Positions 8,408 to 17,410 are shown, counted from the stretch's first letter. The stretch: 26,106 nt of DNA from UBA1926 sp002337215 (GCA_963973795.1 CAXBAF010000040.1:1-26106), one strand, 5' to 3'. Notes: generated by a model not told the origin, from the sequence alone. Numbers and translations are program-made.

Positions 8408-9310
8408 ATGCTCACCCGCGAACTCATGGAAGAAGTCCGCCGCCTCCAGATCCGCACGCGTCGGCGTGTCGATGATCTTTTCGCAGGCGAGTACCACTCC
8501 GCCTTCCTGGGCAAGGGCATCGAGTTCGCCGAGGTCCGCGAGTACGCCCCGGGCGACGACGTCCGCGACATCGACTGGAACGTCACCGCTCGGGCCGGCA
8601 AGCCGTTCATCAAGCGGTACATCGAAGAACGCCAGCTCACGGTCATGCTGATGATCGACGCGAGCGCCTCGGGCCTGTTCGGAACGATCGCCAAGACCAA
8701 GCACCGCCTCATTGCCGAGACCGGGGCCGCGATCGCCTACACCGCCCTCCGCAACAACGACCGGGTGGGGCTGCTCCGCTTCAGCGACGAGATCGACCTC
8801 TACCTGCCGCCCAAGAAGGGGCCCCGGCACATGATGCGGACGCTGCGGGAGCTGCTGGGAGGCGAGCCCGCCGGGGCGGGCACCGCGTTCGTGCGCGCGC
8901 TCGAGACCATGGGGTCGGTCCTCCACCAGCGGTCGATCATCTTCCTCGCCAGCGACTTTCTCCCCCCGCCCGGCGCGTCGGTCGACGATCTCGCCAGGCC
9001 CCTCGCCGTCCTGAGCCGAAGGCACGACGTTATCGCTCTCCGCGCGACCGACCCGCGTGAGCGCACGCTCCCGAAGGTCGGGCTGGTCGAACTCGCCGAC
9101 CCCGAGACCGGAGAGCGTGTGCTGTTCGACACAAGCAGCAGGAAGCTCCGCCGCCGGCACGCGGAACTCGCCGCCGAGCAACGGCGCGAGTCCGACCGGC
9201 TGCTCGCCCGCACCGGCGTGGATGTGATCGACCTCTCGACCGATCGCCCGTTTGGCATTGAGCTCGAGCACTATTTCCGCATGCGAGAACGGAGGCGCAC
9301 CCGCCGATGA
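8408..9310 (+). CDS. DUF58 domain protein (VWA-like)
   Basis: This 300-residue cytosolic protein of the DUF58 family is normally found beside MoxR ATPases. The family block GKGIEFAEVREYAPGDDVRDIDWN spans about residues 35-58. A VWA-like metal site follows, with Asp84-Ala-Ser86-Ala-Ser88 in MLMIDASAS, and a later strand FLASDFL. These proteins are thought to be MoxR partners; the exact role is not established. I chose ATG 8408 because it begins the usual short N-terminal helix (MLTRELMEEVRRLQIRTRR). No Shine-Dalgarno precedes it; the 64 bases upstream are pyrimidine-rich. Upstream in-frame sequence only mirrors moxR in another frame. Its TGA overlaps the next gene's ATG (ATGA at 9307-9310). 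Confidence 0.92.
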   Translation: MLTRELMEEVRRLQIRTRRRVDDLFAGEYHSAFLGKGIEFAEVREYAPGDDVRDIDWNVTARAGKPFIKRYIEERQLTVMLMIDASASGLFGTIAKTKHRLIAETGAAIAYTALRNNDRVGLLRFSDEIDLYLPPKKGPRHMMRTLRELLGGEPAGAGTAFVRALETMGSVLHQRSIIFLASDFLPPPGASVDDLARPLAVLSRRHDVIALRATDPRERTLPKVGLVELADPETGERVLFDTSSRKLRRRHAELAAEQRRESDRLLARTGVDVIDLSTDRPFGIELEHYFRMRERRRTRR

Positions 9311-10509
9311 CCCGAGCCCCGCGACCATCGTGCCGGTTGCTGCTTGCCATCCTCGCGATGGCGGTGCTCGGTGCGCATGCGCAGGACGCGACGCTGACTG
9401 TCTCCAACGAGTCGCCCACGACCGCGGACCGGATCTCGCTCGATGTATCATTCACCGTCGCGCCGGGATGGACGGTCGAGCCGTGGGCCGCGCGCGCACG
9501 CACGGCCTTGGATGACGCAGGGTGGACGGTCGTCGAGGTCACGACCCAGCCCCCCCGGCTCTGGTCCGACGCCTCACCGGGTCAGGGCGGCGCTGTCGAA
9601 GGTGCACTCGTCCACGCCGGCACGATCATCGTCGAGCCCTTCCTTCCGGGCCACTACCGGATCCCACCGATCGAGGCGGTTGCCACCAGTGAGATCGCCA
9701 AGGCCTCCGGATCGATCGGTGCAGGGGACGCTCTGACGACGGATGATCAGGGCGACCGAGGAACGTTGACCGGCCGGATCGCACGCGATGATCTCGCCTC
9801 GATCACGAAGGACCGGGCGCTCGCCGGCTTCCGCACCATGATCCGCCCCGCGGGGCAGCCGATCACTCTCGCGACACCCGAGCGCACGATCGAGGTGACC
9901 TCGCTGCTCCCCGAAGGCGAGGTGATCCCCTCGCTGATCCCGGTCCCTGCCGATCCCGACGCCGAGAAGACCGAGTCGGAGACCGACTCGGAGACCGATT
10001 CTCCCGACGCTGCCGACGCGCCGCTCGGCGAGTTCCGACCCGTGCCCGATGAGCCAAGGAACCCGGGGCCTCTGCTCGCCCTGCTCGGTGGTGGTGTCGC
10101 GCTCGTCGCGGTGTGCGTCGCGGTCGGGGTCGCGTTGCAACGCGCGCGCGCCGCACGCGGCACGGCCCCGATCGATCCGGTCCGCGAACTCCGCAGGCTC
10201 GCCGGGTCGGAAGCCCCCGACCTTGCCGCGGTGCACCGGGCGTTGCGTGCGCTGGCGCACCACCCGGGGACCGACGCGAACCCGGACAACCTGCGGGAGT
10301 TCGAAAGCCTCACCGCCGACATCGAACGAATCCGGTACGCGCCCCCGGGCAGTCTTTCGACAACCGGTCTCGGCTCACCCGCCGATCTCGCGAAAAGGGC
10401 GTCCCGTCTGGCGCAGCGGATCGAGATCACACCGGTGCTAACGGCCGACGAATCAGGTCACGCTCACGACGAGGCTCATGAGCGAGCCGGAGAGGGGGCC
10501 GTCGCGTGA
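9307..10509 (+). CDS. Membrane-anchored Bat-operon protein (DUF4381/BatD-like)
   Basis: This 400-residue protein has a signal peptide (cleavage probably after AHA, about residue 25), a periplasmic domain to about 250, one membrane helix at about 254-276 and a cytoplasmic tail with helices rich in Arg, Ala and Leu. The periplasmic part has beta-rich character and ends in an acidic Glu/Asp/Ser linker (about 217-250). The architecture and position between the DUF58 and first VWA genes match the DUF4381 or short BatD-like proteins of other Bat operons. I see no enzyme motif. Its start overlaps the DUF58 stop (ATGA), and its own TGA overlaps the next GTG start (GTGA at 10506-10509), which implies coupled translation. 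The family assignment rests on position and topology more than on sequence. Confidence 0.75.
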   Translation: MTRAPRPSCRLLLAILAMAVLGAHAQDATLTVSNESPTTADRISLDVSFTVAPGWTVEPWAARARTALDDAGWTVVEVTTQPPRLWSDASPGQGGAVEGALVHAGTIIVEPFLPGHYRIPPIEAVATSEIAKASGSIGAGDALTTDDQGDRGTLTGRIARDDLASITKDRALAGFRTMIRPAGQPITLATPERTIEVTSLLPEGEVIPSLIPVPADPDAEKTESETDSETDSPDAADAPLGEFRPVPDEPRNPGPLLALLGGGVALVAVCVAVGVALQRARAARGTAPIDPVRELRRLAGSEAPDLAAVHRALRALAHHPGTDANPDNLREFESLTADIERIRYAPPGSLSTTGLGSPADLAKRASRLAQRIEITPVLTADESGHAHDEAHERAGEGAVA

Positions 10510-11609
10510 TCGGTCTGCTCTCGATGGATGCTCTTCCGTTCGACCGGTTCGGCTCGCCCTTGATGCTGCTGCTGCTCGCGGGCGTCCCCGTCGCGGTTCT
10601 CGTCGCTTGGGCTCGGTCCCGCCGGTCGCGCGTGCTCTACCCCGGCGCGGGGCTCGCCCGCCTCGCGGGCACGAGCGTGCGCGCACGGCTGATTCATCTC
10701 CCGCTGCTGATCCGGGCGCTCGCGCTCGCGTCGTTGGTCGTCGCGCTCGCGAGGCCTCAGGACGTGCAGGGCCTCGTGCGCACGACCACCGAGGGCATCG
10801 CGATGCAACTCGTGATCGACCGTTCGCGGAGCATGACTGAGGGCATCGAGATCGACGGCGCGCGCACAACCCGGCTCGAGGCGGTCAAGCAGATCGCCCA
10901 GGAGTTCATCGCGGGAAACAGCGACGACCTCCCGGGCCGGGCTGGCGACATGATCGGGGTCATCGCCTTCGGGTCGTTCGCCGACACGATCTCCCCGCTC
11001 GCCCGCGAGCACGCGGCGCTGCTCGAACTCGTCGGCGATGTCGACATCAGCCCGCTCCAGGCCGATCAGGGGACCGCGATCGGTGAGGCGGTCGCGCTCG
11101 CCGCCGCCAGGCTCCGCGAGGCGGAGCAGGAGATCGCTCGTGGCCTCGGTGACAGGGCGTCCCGCGATCGCGAGGCGGACGAGAAGCCCGATTTCGCGAT
11201 CAAGAGCAAGGCGATCGTCCTGCTCACGGATGGGCGGAACAACCGGGGCGAGATCGGACCAATCGCGGCCGCGGACCTGTGCAAGCAGTGGGGCATCACG
11301 CTCTACACAATCGGGATCGGCGGGGGCTCGGTCGAGATCCGCGGGTTCCTCGTGCCGACGGGCGGGTCGATCGACAAGCGCACGATGACGGAGATGGCGG
11401 AGATGACCGGCGGCCGGTTCTTCATGGCCGACAACGCCGACGCGCTCCGCGAGATCTACGGCGTCATCGACGAACTGGAAACCACCGAGATCGAGACGAG
11501 CGAGAGCGTGGACTACACCGAGCGGTTCGTCCCGTTCGCGGCCGCGGGTCTCGCGCTCCTCGCGTTCGAGAGCCTTCTGTCGAGCACATGGCTCAGGAGG
11601 TCGCTGTGA
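10506..11609 (+). CDS. batA: VWA-domain membrane protein, BatA-like
   Basis: This 367-residue inner-membrane protein has two N-terminal helices (about 17-35 and 66-82), a von Willebrand A domain on the far side of the second, and a C-terminal helix (about 346-362). The metal-ion-dependent adhesion site is complete: Asp105-Arg-Ser107-Arg-Ser109 in VIDRSRSM, a Thr in DQGTAIGEA, and an Asp in LLTDGRNN. An Arg/Glu/Asp-rich insertion precedes the last motif. In Bat operons such proteins form a membrane complex thought to be acted on by the MoxR ATPase. GTG 10506 starts in a 4-base overlap with the previous gene; ATG 10524 is an alternative that removes six residues. The A versus B label follows gene order and is provisional. 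Confidence 0.9.
   Translation: MIGLLSMDALPFDRFGSPLMLLLLAGVPVAVLVAWARSRRSRVLYPGAGLARLAGTSVRARLIHLPLLIRALALASLVVALARPQDVQGLVRTTTEGIAMQLVIDRSRSMTEGIEIDGARTTRLEAVKQIAQEFIAGNSDDLPGRAGDMIGVIAFGSFADTISPLAREHAALLELVGDVDISPLQADQGTAIGEAVALAAARLREAEQEIARGLGDRASRDREADEKPDFAIKSKAIVLLTDGRNNRGEIGPIAAADLCKQWGITLYTIGIGGGSVEIRGFLVPTGGSIDKRTMTEMAEMTGGRFFMADNADALREIYGVIDELETTEIETSESVDYTERFVPFAAAGLALLAFESLLSSTWLRRSL
11595..11600 (+). promoter_or_regulatory. Shine-Dalgarno that fixes the BatB GTG start
   Basis: AGGAGG is located inside the end of the BatA-like gene, five bases before the GTG at 11606. It favours that GTG over the ATG at 11588, which has the same frame but lies ahead of this site. Confidence 0.8.
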
Positions 11610-12706
11610 ACGAGCTTCTCAACAGCGTGCTCGGCGGGGACCGGGACGGCGGCGGGGCGATCGATCTCTGGGGCGGGCTCCGCTTCGCGGACCCGGTCTG
11701 GATCCACGGCGCGTGGATCGGGCTGGTGATCGTTTTTCTGGCGATCGCGGCGCGGGCGGCGAGCCGGCGGGCGTTCGCACGGCTGGGCGACCCGGGGCTT
11801 GTCGCGCCGCTCACGGACCGCGCGAGCGGGTGGCGTCGGTTCGTGCGCGCGCTCATGGTCGCGGCGTCGGTGGTGTCGCTTTCGGTCGCGCTCGCCAGGC
11901 CTCAGCTCGGGGAGCGCACGCGCGAGGTCGAGCAGCGCGGGCGTGATCTCGTGTTCGTGATCGATGTGAGCCGGTCGATGCTCGCGCGGGACCTCGCGCC
12001 GAGCCGGCTGGAGCGGGCGAAGATCTGGATCAACGACCTCGTCGATGAGATGGGGGGCGACCGCGTGGGGCTCGTCGCGTTCGCGGGCGCGCCGACGGTG
12101 AAGGTCCCGCTGACGAGCGATCGGGCGTTCTTCCGGCTCGCGCTCGAACGGCTCAGCCCCGATTCGGCGCCGCGCGGCGGGACGATGCTGGGCGACGCGA
12201 TCCGCAAGGCCGTCGATGACGTGTTCGAGGCGAAGAACGAGGACGGCACGCCCGTCGAGTCGGGGCGGTTCCGCGACATCATCCTGATCACAGACGGCGA
12301 GGACCAGGAGTCGTTCCCCGTGCGCGCGGCCGAGCAGGCGGGGGAGCTGGGCGTCCGGATCATCGCGCTGGGCCTGGGCGATTCGGCGAGCGGGACGCCT
12401 GTGCCGATGACCGCGGACTCGGATCTTTTTGTGCGCTATCAGGGCGAGCGGGTGCTCAGCCGGCTCGACGCGGGCACGCTGCGGGAGATTGCGCGGGCGG
12501 TGCCGGGCAACGCGTTCCTGGAGGTCGGGACCGACGAGATCGATCTCGCGGAGGTGTACCGCGACCTGATCGCGAGCGCCGAGCAGACGAGCTTCGGGAC
12601 CGCAGAGGTGACCAACTACGAGGAGCGCTTCGTGCCGTTCGTCGCGCTGACGCTGGCGCTGCTGGTGGTCGAGATGATGATCGGTGACGGGAGGCGGCGC
12701 GGATGA
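11606..12706 (+). CDS. batB: VWA-domain membrane protein, BatB-like
   Basis: This 366-residue paralogue of the preceding protein has the same layout: two N-terminal helices (about 34-50 and 80-97), a VWA domain and a C-terminal helix. The metal site is intact: Asp120-Val-Ser122-Arg-Ser124 in VIDVSRSM, a Thr in RGGTMLGDA, and an Asp in ILITDGED. The segment ARPQLG just before the domain is shared in form with BatA (ARPQDV), and both end with a YxERFVPF motif before the last helix. The start is GTG 11606 in a GTGA overlap with the upstream stop, backed by AGGAGG. The BatA/BatB pair presumably forms a heteromeric membrane complex; that is family knowledge, not visible here. Its stop overlaps the next ATG. 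Confidence 0.92.
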   Translation: MNELLNSVLGGDRDGGGAIDLWGGLRFADPVWIHGAWIGLVIVFLAIAARAASRRAFARLGDPGLVAPLTDRASGWRRFVRALMVAASVVSLSVALARPQLGERTREVEQRGRDLVFVIDVSRSMLARDLAPSRLERAKIWINDLVDEMGGDRVGLVAFAGAPTVKVPLTSDRAFFRLALERLSPDSAPRGGTMLGDAIRKAVDDVFEAKNEDGTPVESGRFRDIILITDGEDQESFPVRAAEQAGELGVRIIALGLGDSASGTPVPMTADSDLFVRYQGERVLSRLDAGTLREIARAVPGNAFLEVGTDEIDLAEVYRDLIASAEQTSFGTAEVTNYEERFVPFVALTLALLVVEMMIGDGRRRG

Positions 12707-13665
12707 GCGGTGTGCGTGTGGTTGTCTTGGTGGTGGGGATGGCGTGCGTCGGATTGTGCGCTCAGGCCGATCCTCTGCGTGATCAGATCGCGGCGCTGCG
12801 GGCGATGGAGCCGGGCGAGGAGAAGGCTGCGGCGGGTACGGTCTCGGATGAGGCAGGGGCGGTGAGCGTCGCGGCCGACGGGGTCATCGAACGGGCAATC
12901 GAGGGTGCGCCGGAGACCGGCGAACCGGCCCTGACGCTCGCGGACGACCTGCGCGCGATGTTCGACGCGGCGCTCGCCGAGGATGAGCCGGACGGCGATG
13001 CGCTCGCGCGGGCGTACCTCGACGCGTCGGCGCTGCTCGCCGAGCGGGGCGATCTCGGGTCGTCGTCGGCGTTCTGCCGGGAGGCGGACCTCTGGGGCGA
13101 CAGCGCGGGGCTGCGGTCTCGGGCTCGGTTCAACTACGCGCAGACGCGGTTCCTGCAGGCACAAGCCGAGATGACGGGCTCCGGCAACAGTTTGGTCAGC
13201 GGTTCGGACGGCGGTTCGGACGGCGGTTCGGTCAGCGGTTCTGGGCAGCAGGGGCCCGACGTCGAGAAAGTAACGGCCCTTCTGCGCGACGCGGCGAACG
13301 CGTTCAGGGCGGTGCTGGATGTGGAGCCCGGGGATTCGGAGGCGGCGCGGAACGTCGAACGCGTCCGGCGGATGATCAAGACGATCGAAGATCAGCAACG
13401 CGAGAACCAGGACCAGCAGCAGGACGGCGAAGAGGGCGAAGAAGGGGAGCAGGGCGATCCACAGAACGGAGATCAGCAGAACGGCGATCAGGAACAGGGC
13501 GATCAGCAGAACGAGCCGCAGGACGGGGAGCAGAACGAGGGGGAGACGGAGAGCGACCGGATCCAGGACTGGTTGCTCGAACGGGAGGCGAGGCAGCGCG
13601 AGCAGCGGGATCGGCAGATGCGGGCGATCCGCGGCCGGCCCGTGCCGGTGGAGCGGGACTGGTGA
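12703..13665 (+). CDS. BatC-like secreted protein with Gln/Asp/Glu-rich tail
   Basis: This 320-residue protein has a signal peptide (MSGVRVVVLVVGMACVGLCAQA, probably cleaved near residue 22), two helical TPR-like stretches (about 95-150 and 185-225), and a long low-complexity tail of Gln, Asn, Asp, Glu and Gly from about 230 to 285. It closes with a basic amphipathic helix (DWLLEREARQREQRDRQMR). A Gly/Ser/Asp repeat at about 163-180 separates the TPR-like regions. This composition and the position after the two VWA genes match BatC proteins, which are thought to aid assembly of the Bat complex in the periplasm. The start overlaps the BatB stop by ATGA. Sequence conservation in such tails is low, so the identification leans on order and architecture. 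Confidence 0.78.
   Translation: MSGVRVVVLVVGMACVGLCAQADPLRDQIAALRAMEPGEEKAAAGTVSDEAGAVSVAADGVIERAIEGAPETGEPALTLADDLRAMFDAALAEDEPDGDALARAYLDASALLAERGDLGSSSAFCREADLWGDSAGLRSRARFNYAQTRFLQAQAEMTGSGNSLVSGSDGGSDGGSVSGSGQQGPDVEKVTALLRDAANAFRAVLDVEPGDSEAARNVERVRRMIKTIEDQQRENQDQQQDGEEGEEGEQGDPQNGDQQNGDQEQGDQQNEPQDGEQNEGETESDRIQDWLLEREARQREQRDRQMRAIRGRPVPVERDW
13189..13236 (+). repeat. Degenerate 12-bp repeat in the BatC-like gene
   Basis: Four 12-base units run in phase with the codons: two central units, GGTTCGGACGGC, are identical, and the flanking ones end in GTCAGC. They encode a Gly/Ser/Asp/Val linker between the two helical regions. Further degenerate repeats of similar size encode the Gly-Asp-Gln-Gln-Asn tail near 13440-13530. 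Confidence 0.8.
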
Positions 13666-13697
13666 GACACCCTGACTGGAAAGCACGAGGTCGGTTT

Positions 13698-15548
13698 ATG
13701 AGCATCTCTTGGATCACGCCGCGGGCGGGCTGGATACGGATGGCGATCGTCGCGCTGGTCGTGCTCGCGTTGACACCGTCGGCCTTTGCGCAGTCGACGA
13801 TCTCGGCGACGGCGTCCTTCGACCGGAGCGTGTGCTACCTGGGCGACCAGGTGACCCTGGTGATCTCGGTGGAGAACGCGGACTCGGTCGAGCCGCCCGA
13901 TCTGTCGGGTGTGCCGGGCGGTTCGTTCGTGTTCCGGGGCACATCCAACGAATCGAGCACGAGCGTGTCGATCATCAACGGGCGCCGGCGCGAATCGTCG
14001 GTCAAGCGGCTCGTGATGCGTTGGGTGGTGACGCCCAACGAGACGGGGTCGGTCATCGTTCCCCCGGTGCTCGTGCGTGTGGGCGGGGGGCAGGTCGTCG
14101 AGACCGAGGAGGCTCGGCTGAGGGTGCTCGAGCCGGAGCGGGAGCCGCGCGAGGTGCTCTCGCTCTCGGTTGATTCGGAGACGGTCTACGTGAATCAGCC
14201 GGTGCGGGTGCGCGTGTCGTGGCGGTTGCTCGATTCGATCGAGGATTACTCGTTCCGCGCATCGCGTGCGGATGACGGCCTGCAGATCCAGCCGCTCGAG
14301 CAGCCGAGGCGGAACAACCAGCAGCGGTACCAGATCGATATCTTCGGCGGGACCGGTCTGGGAACGCTCGGGTACGACACGATGGACGGGCAGCGCGTCC
14401 GGGCGATGGAGTTCGAGTTGCTCGTCACGCCCACGAGGCCGGGCGCGCTCGATCTCGGGCCGATCGTGGTGACCTACGACGCGCGGATCGATCGCGTGTC
14501 GTCGCGCCGGATGATCGCGGAGTCGGTGCCGATCACGTTCGATGTGCGGCCGATGCCGACGGACGGAAGGCCCGACAATTTCGGTGGGCTGCTGGGGACG
14601 CACGGGATCGAGGCGAACGCGGAGCCGACCTCGGTGTCGGTGGGCGATCCGATCGGGTTCGAGGTGACGATCTTCGGTCCCGAGCCGATGCCCGGTGTGC
14701 AGGACGGCCCCGATCTGGCGTCGATCCCCGCGTTCGCCGACGGTTTCCGGCTCGCCAGCGACGGGTGGACCTTCCGCCCCGGCTCGCGTCCCGGCGAGCG
14801 GACGTTCACAACGACGATCCGCGTCGCGGATCCGAGCGTGACGGAGATCCCGTCGATTCCGCTGTGGTTCTTCGATCCCGAGTCGGGTTCGTACCAGAAG
14901 GCCGAGAGCGAGGCGATCCCGCTGGCGGTCCGGGCCGTGCGCGAGATCACGGCGGCGGACGCCGTGGTCGCGGCGTCGGGCTCCGTCGCGGTGAGCCGCG
15001 ACCCGCTGACCCGGACGGACGCGGGGGTGTGGGCGATCGAGCGGGGGCCCGGCGTGCTCGCGTCGAGTGATCCATTGGCCGGGGCGTTCTGGCGCGAACC
15101 GGTCTTTGTTGCGGTCGCGGCGGCGCCTCCGGTGATGTTCGCGGTCGCCGGGCTCGTCGCGTTGCGGCGACGTCGGCACCGGGACCCAGCGGCGCGGCGT
15201 CGGGCACGGGCGCTGCGGGAAGCGAAGCGAGTGCTCGTGCGGGAGGGCCCCGCCGAGGCGGTTCAGCGGTACCTGGGCGACGTGTTCGGGGCGAGCCCCG
15301 AGGCGATCACGGGGGCCGACGGCGCACGGCTGCTCTCGGATGCGGGGATCGACGACCCGGGGCACGTGATCGCGGTGATCGACGAGCACGAGGCCGAGGG
15401 CTACGGCCGAGGCGGCGCGGCGGTCTCGGCGTCGAGCCGCGCGGGCGTCATCACAATGCTCGAGCGGATCGACCGCCAGTTGAAACGTTCTTCGGGGCCG
15501 GGGCCGAGGCCCACCCGTCATGCAGACAGCGCGGAGGTGGCGATATGA
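13698..15548 (+). CDS. batD: BatD-like membrane protein
   Basis: This protein of about 616 residues has a signal peptide ending near SAFAQ, a long periplasmic region of repeated beta-sandwich-like domains, one membrane helix at about 468-492 followed by Arg-rich sequence, and a cytoplasmic helical tail. Sequence near the N-terminus (SATASFDRSVCYLGDQVTLV) has the form typical of BatD, where an exposed-strand domain follows the signal. BatD proteins are proposed scaffolds of the Bat complex. Three starts are possible: GTG 13662 (GTGA overlap with the previous stop), ATG 13698 (CGAGG seven bases before) and ATG 13740 (directly at the hydrophobic core). I prefer 13698 for its ribosome site. The stop overlaps the next gene's ATG (15545-15548). 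Confidence 0.88.
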   Translation: MSISWITPRAGWIRMAIVALVVLALTPSAFAQSTISATASFDRSVCYLGDQVTLVISVENADSVEPPDLSGVPGGSFVFRGTSNESSTSVSIINGRRRESSVKRLVMRWVVTPNETGSVIVPPVLVRVGGGQVVETEEARLRVLEPEREPREVLSLSVDSETVYVNQPVRVRVSWRLLDSIEDYSFRASRADDGLQIQPLEQPRRNNQQRYQIDIFGGTGLGTLGYDTMDGQRVRAMEFELLVTPTRPGALDLGPIVVTYDARIDRVSSRRMIAESVPITFDVRPMPTDGRPDNFGGLLGTHGIEANAEPTSVSVGDPIGFEVTIFGPEPMPGVQDGPDLASIPAFADGFRLASDGWTFRPGSRPGERTFTTTIRVADPSVTEIPSIPLWFFDPESGSYQKAESEAIPLAVRAVREITAADAVVAASGSVAVSRDPLTRTDAGVWAIERGPGVLASSDPLAGAFWREPVFVAVAAAPPVMFAVAGLVALRRRRHRDPAARRRARALREAKRVLVREGPAEAVQRYLGDVFGASPEAITGADGARLLSDAGIDDPGHVIAVIDEHEAEGYGRGGAAVSASSRAGVITMLERIDRQLKRSSGPGPRPTRHADSAEVAI

Positions 15549-16357
15549 GCAAGACGCTGCTGGTCGTCATGGTGTCGCTGATGTCGGTGTGGTTCCCTGC
15601 CGAGCACGCGTCGGCGTTGTCGCCCGGGGGGACCGAGCGGGAGGCGCTCGTCGAGCGTGCTGAGGCGGCGGTGGCGCGGGCGGAGGAGGCCGAGGGCGAG
15701 GCTGACCGCGACGCGTATTACGACGACGCGATCGCGGCCTACAACGGGGTGCTCGAATCGGGCATCGAGAACGCGTCGATCCACCGCAACATCGGGACGG
15801 TTCATCTGCTCAAAGGTGATACGGGCCGAGCAATCGCGAGTCTCAGGCGGGCCGAGCGGCTTGCGCCGCGGGACGGTCGGGTTGCCGAGAGCCTCGACGC
15901 GGCGCGATCAATGGTGAGGACCGAGGTCACGCCTGGCGTGCGCTCCAGAGCGATCGACGCGGTCTTCTTCTGGCGCGGGGTTGTCCCGCGGTCCGTGCTC
16001 GCGTGGGTGGGCGGGGTCGGCTGGGTCCTGCTCTGGGCGGGGTTCACGTGGCGGCTGATGATCGGTCGGCGTGGGGTCGCGCTCGCATTGCTCGGGATCG
16101 TGCTGTTCGTGCTCGGGTTCGGGTCGCTGGCGGGCGAGCGGGCGTTGCACGAGGCCAACCCCGGGGCGGTGATCGTCCAGGACGGCGTCACAGGCTTCCG
16201 CGGCCCGAGCGAGGGGGTCTATGAGCCCTCGTTCGAGGAGCCGATCCGGGCCGGGGTCGAGGCGACGATCATCGAGCGTCGCGACGGCTGGGCCCGGCTC
16301 CGCCTGCGGAGCGGCGCGGAGACGTGGGTCCGTGGTTCGGCGATCGAGACGATCTAG
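15545..16357 (+). CDS. BatE-like TPR and SH3 membrane protein
   Basis: This 270-residue last gene of the Bat operon starts with a signal-like segment (1-25). A TPR pair follows at about 57-115 (DAIAAYNGVLESG and the IHRNIGTVHLLKGD motif), then two membrane helices (about 150-170 and 176-196). A C-terminal bacterial SH3-like domain (about 205-268) ends in GWARLRLRSGAETWVRG, the usual final strand pattern of such domains. The order TPR, two helices, SH3 is that of BatE proteins. The SH3 part may contact cell-wall or protein partners in the periplasm; this is inferred. It starts in an ATGA overlap with BatD. Thirteen bases separate its stop from the convergent hydrolase gene, with no room for a separate terminator. 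Confidence 0.88.
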   Translation: MSKTLLVVMVSLMSVWFPAEHASALSPGGTEREALVERAEAAVARAEEAEGEADRDAYYDDAIAAYNGVLESGIENASIHRNIGTVHLLKGDTGRAIASLRRAERLAPRDGRVAESLDAARSMVRTEVTPGVRSRAIDAVFFWRGVVPRSVLAWVGGVGWVLLWAGFTWRLMIGRRGVALALLGIVLFVLGFGSLAGERALHEANPGAVIVQDGVTGFRGPSEGVYEPSFEEPIRAGVEATIIERRDGWARLRLRSGAETWVRGSAIETI

Positions 16358-16370
16358 GGCTTGCTGATGC

Positions 16371-17213
16371 TCAGCGTTGGTATTCCTCGGGTGGCAGCGG
16401 CTCGCCCTCGGTGCCGAGCGGCTCCTCGCCGCGCAGCCTCCGGGCGATATCGACGAGGATGCGGATGTCCTCGTTGACGCTCCAGTGGCTCCCCCCGTGC
16501 ACGGGGGCGGAGACCCACATCGCCGTTCGCCCCGGGGGCGCGGTGTTGACGGCGCCGACGATCCCGTCCTGCAGCCGGGTGTAGGGAATGATCTCGTAGT
16601 CTCCTTCGTAGGCCTCTTCGAGTTTGGTGAGAAAGAGCGACCCGCGGACCATGTCGCTCACGCCCCGGTCCTCGATCAGCGGGACCTTCTCGGCGAGCAC
16701 CGCGCCGCGGTGGGGGGTCGAGATCGTGAAAAGGCGCTTGATGCGGAGTTTGAGATCGCCCGGATAGGTATCGGCGAGGCGGTCGGCCGCGTAGCGGGCG
16801 ACGAGCCCGCCCATTGAGAGCCCGATAGCGTCAACTTCCACAGTCTCGCCCTCGAAGCCCGCCTTCGGGAACTCGTGCTCGACTTGTGCGACGAGTTCGA
16901 CGGAGATCTTCTCGATGTCGCCGCGGAGCATGGTGTACTTGCGTGTGAACATCGCCTTGTCGCCGTTGGTCATCTCGGCGAGCGTGGTGCGGAGATTGTC
17001 AACGTTGAAATCGGGCGAGCGATAGCCCCCGATGATGACGACGGGCCGCTGGAGCGGAACCGGGTTGGCGATCATGCGTTCCTGGTCGATCTTCGCGTCG
17101 GCCTTGGTGACGGGGAAAGACGGGTTGTGGGTATCTTCGTAGACGTGGCAGCCGGAGAGGATCGCGGCGCACACAGCGAGAAGACACGATGAGATCAAGG
17201 ACGGGGATTGCAT
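16371..17213 (-). CDS. Lipoprotein alpha/beta hydrolase (esterase/lipase type)
   Basis: The 280-residue product has a lipoprotein signal with a clear lipobox Leu-Ser-Gly-Cys22, so it should be anchored in the envelope. The fold is alpha/beta hydrolase: strand PVVIIGGYRS (about 57-66), nucleophile elbow GLSMGG with Ser133 (131-136), and the ISTPHRGA segment (165-171) common in lipases and PGAP1-like esterases. Candidate triad partners are Asp216 (LQDGIVG) and His239 or His243 (HGGSH). The active-site set appears complete. Substrate is unknown; a lipid ester or acyl group is likely. The start is ATG 17213; upstream, an AT-richer patch (about 17236-17260) may hold its promoter. It lies downstream of ispG on the same strand with a 197-base gap. 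Confidence 0.85.
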   Translation of the reverse strand: MQSPSLISSCLLAVCAAILSGCHVYEDTHNPSFPVTKADAKIDQERMIANPVPLQRPVVIIGGYRSPDFNVDNLRTTLAEMTNGDKAMFTRKYTMLRGDIEKISVELVAQVEHEFPKAGFEGETVEVDAIGLSMGGLVARYAADRLADTYPGDLKLRIKRLFTISTPHRGAVLAEKVPLIEDRGVSDMVRGSLFLTKLEEAYEGDYEIIPYTRLQDGIVGAVNTAPPGRTAMWVSAPVHGGSHWSVNEDIRILVDIARRLRGEEPLGTEGEPLPPEEYQR

Positions 17214-17230
17214 CGAAGTCTCACTCTTGA

Positions 17231-17410
17231 TCAGACGAGATCAGTATCTAATGAATTCTGTGCTTCGGTCCTGACGCGTTCAGTCTCGGATCTGGTCCCG
17301 CAGTGTCTCGTGACGGTGCCGAGCGTCGCGAACAGGGTAACGGCGCACAAGGCCGCGAACAGGACCGCCGTGAGCGGCGTTCGGTCGAGTTGTTCGTGGG
17401 TGGGAGAGGG
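17231..17410 (-). other. Open frame with a hydrophobic segment, no start codon
   Basis: Directly after the ispG stop and in the same frame, 59 codons stay open to a TGA at 17231-17233. They encode a hydrophobic stretch (LTAVLFAALCAVTLFATLG) flanked by polar residues, with GC-rich third positions in the middle as in real genes here. No ATG, GTG or TTG is placed to begin it. A GTG overlapping the ispG stop (GTGA, the junction style of this genome) opens another frame that ends after 44 codons. It could be a frameshifted small membrane-protein gene, a relic, or chance. Confidence 0.2.

Noticed and set aside
13503..15521. A 672-codon open frame antisense to BatD
   Set aside because: The product is an Arg/His/Pro-rich sequence without domains, while the sense strand encodes a signal peptide, membrane helix and operon-consistent BatD.
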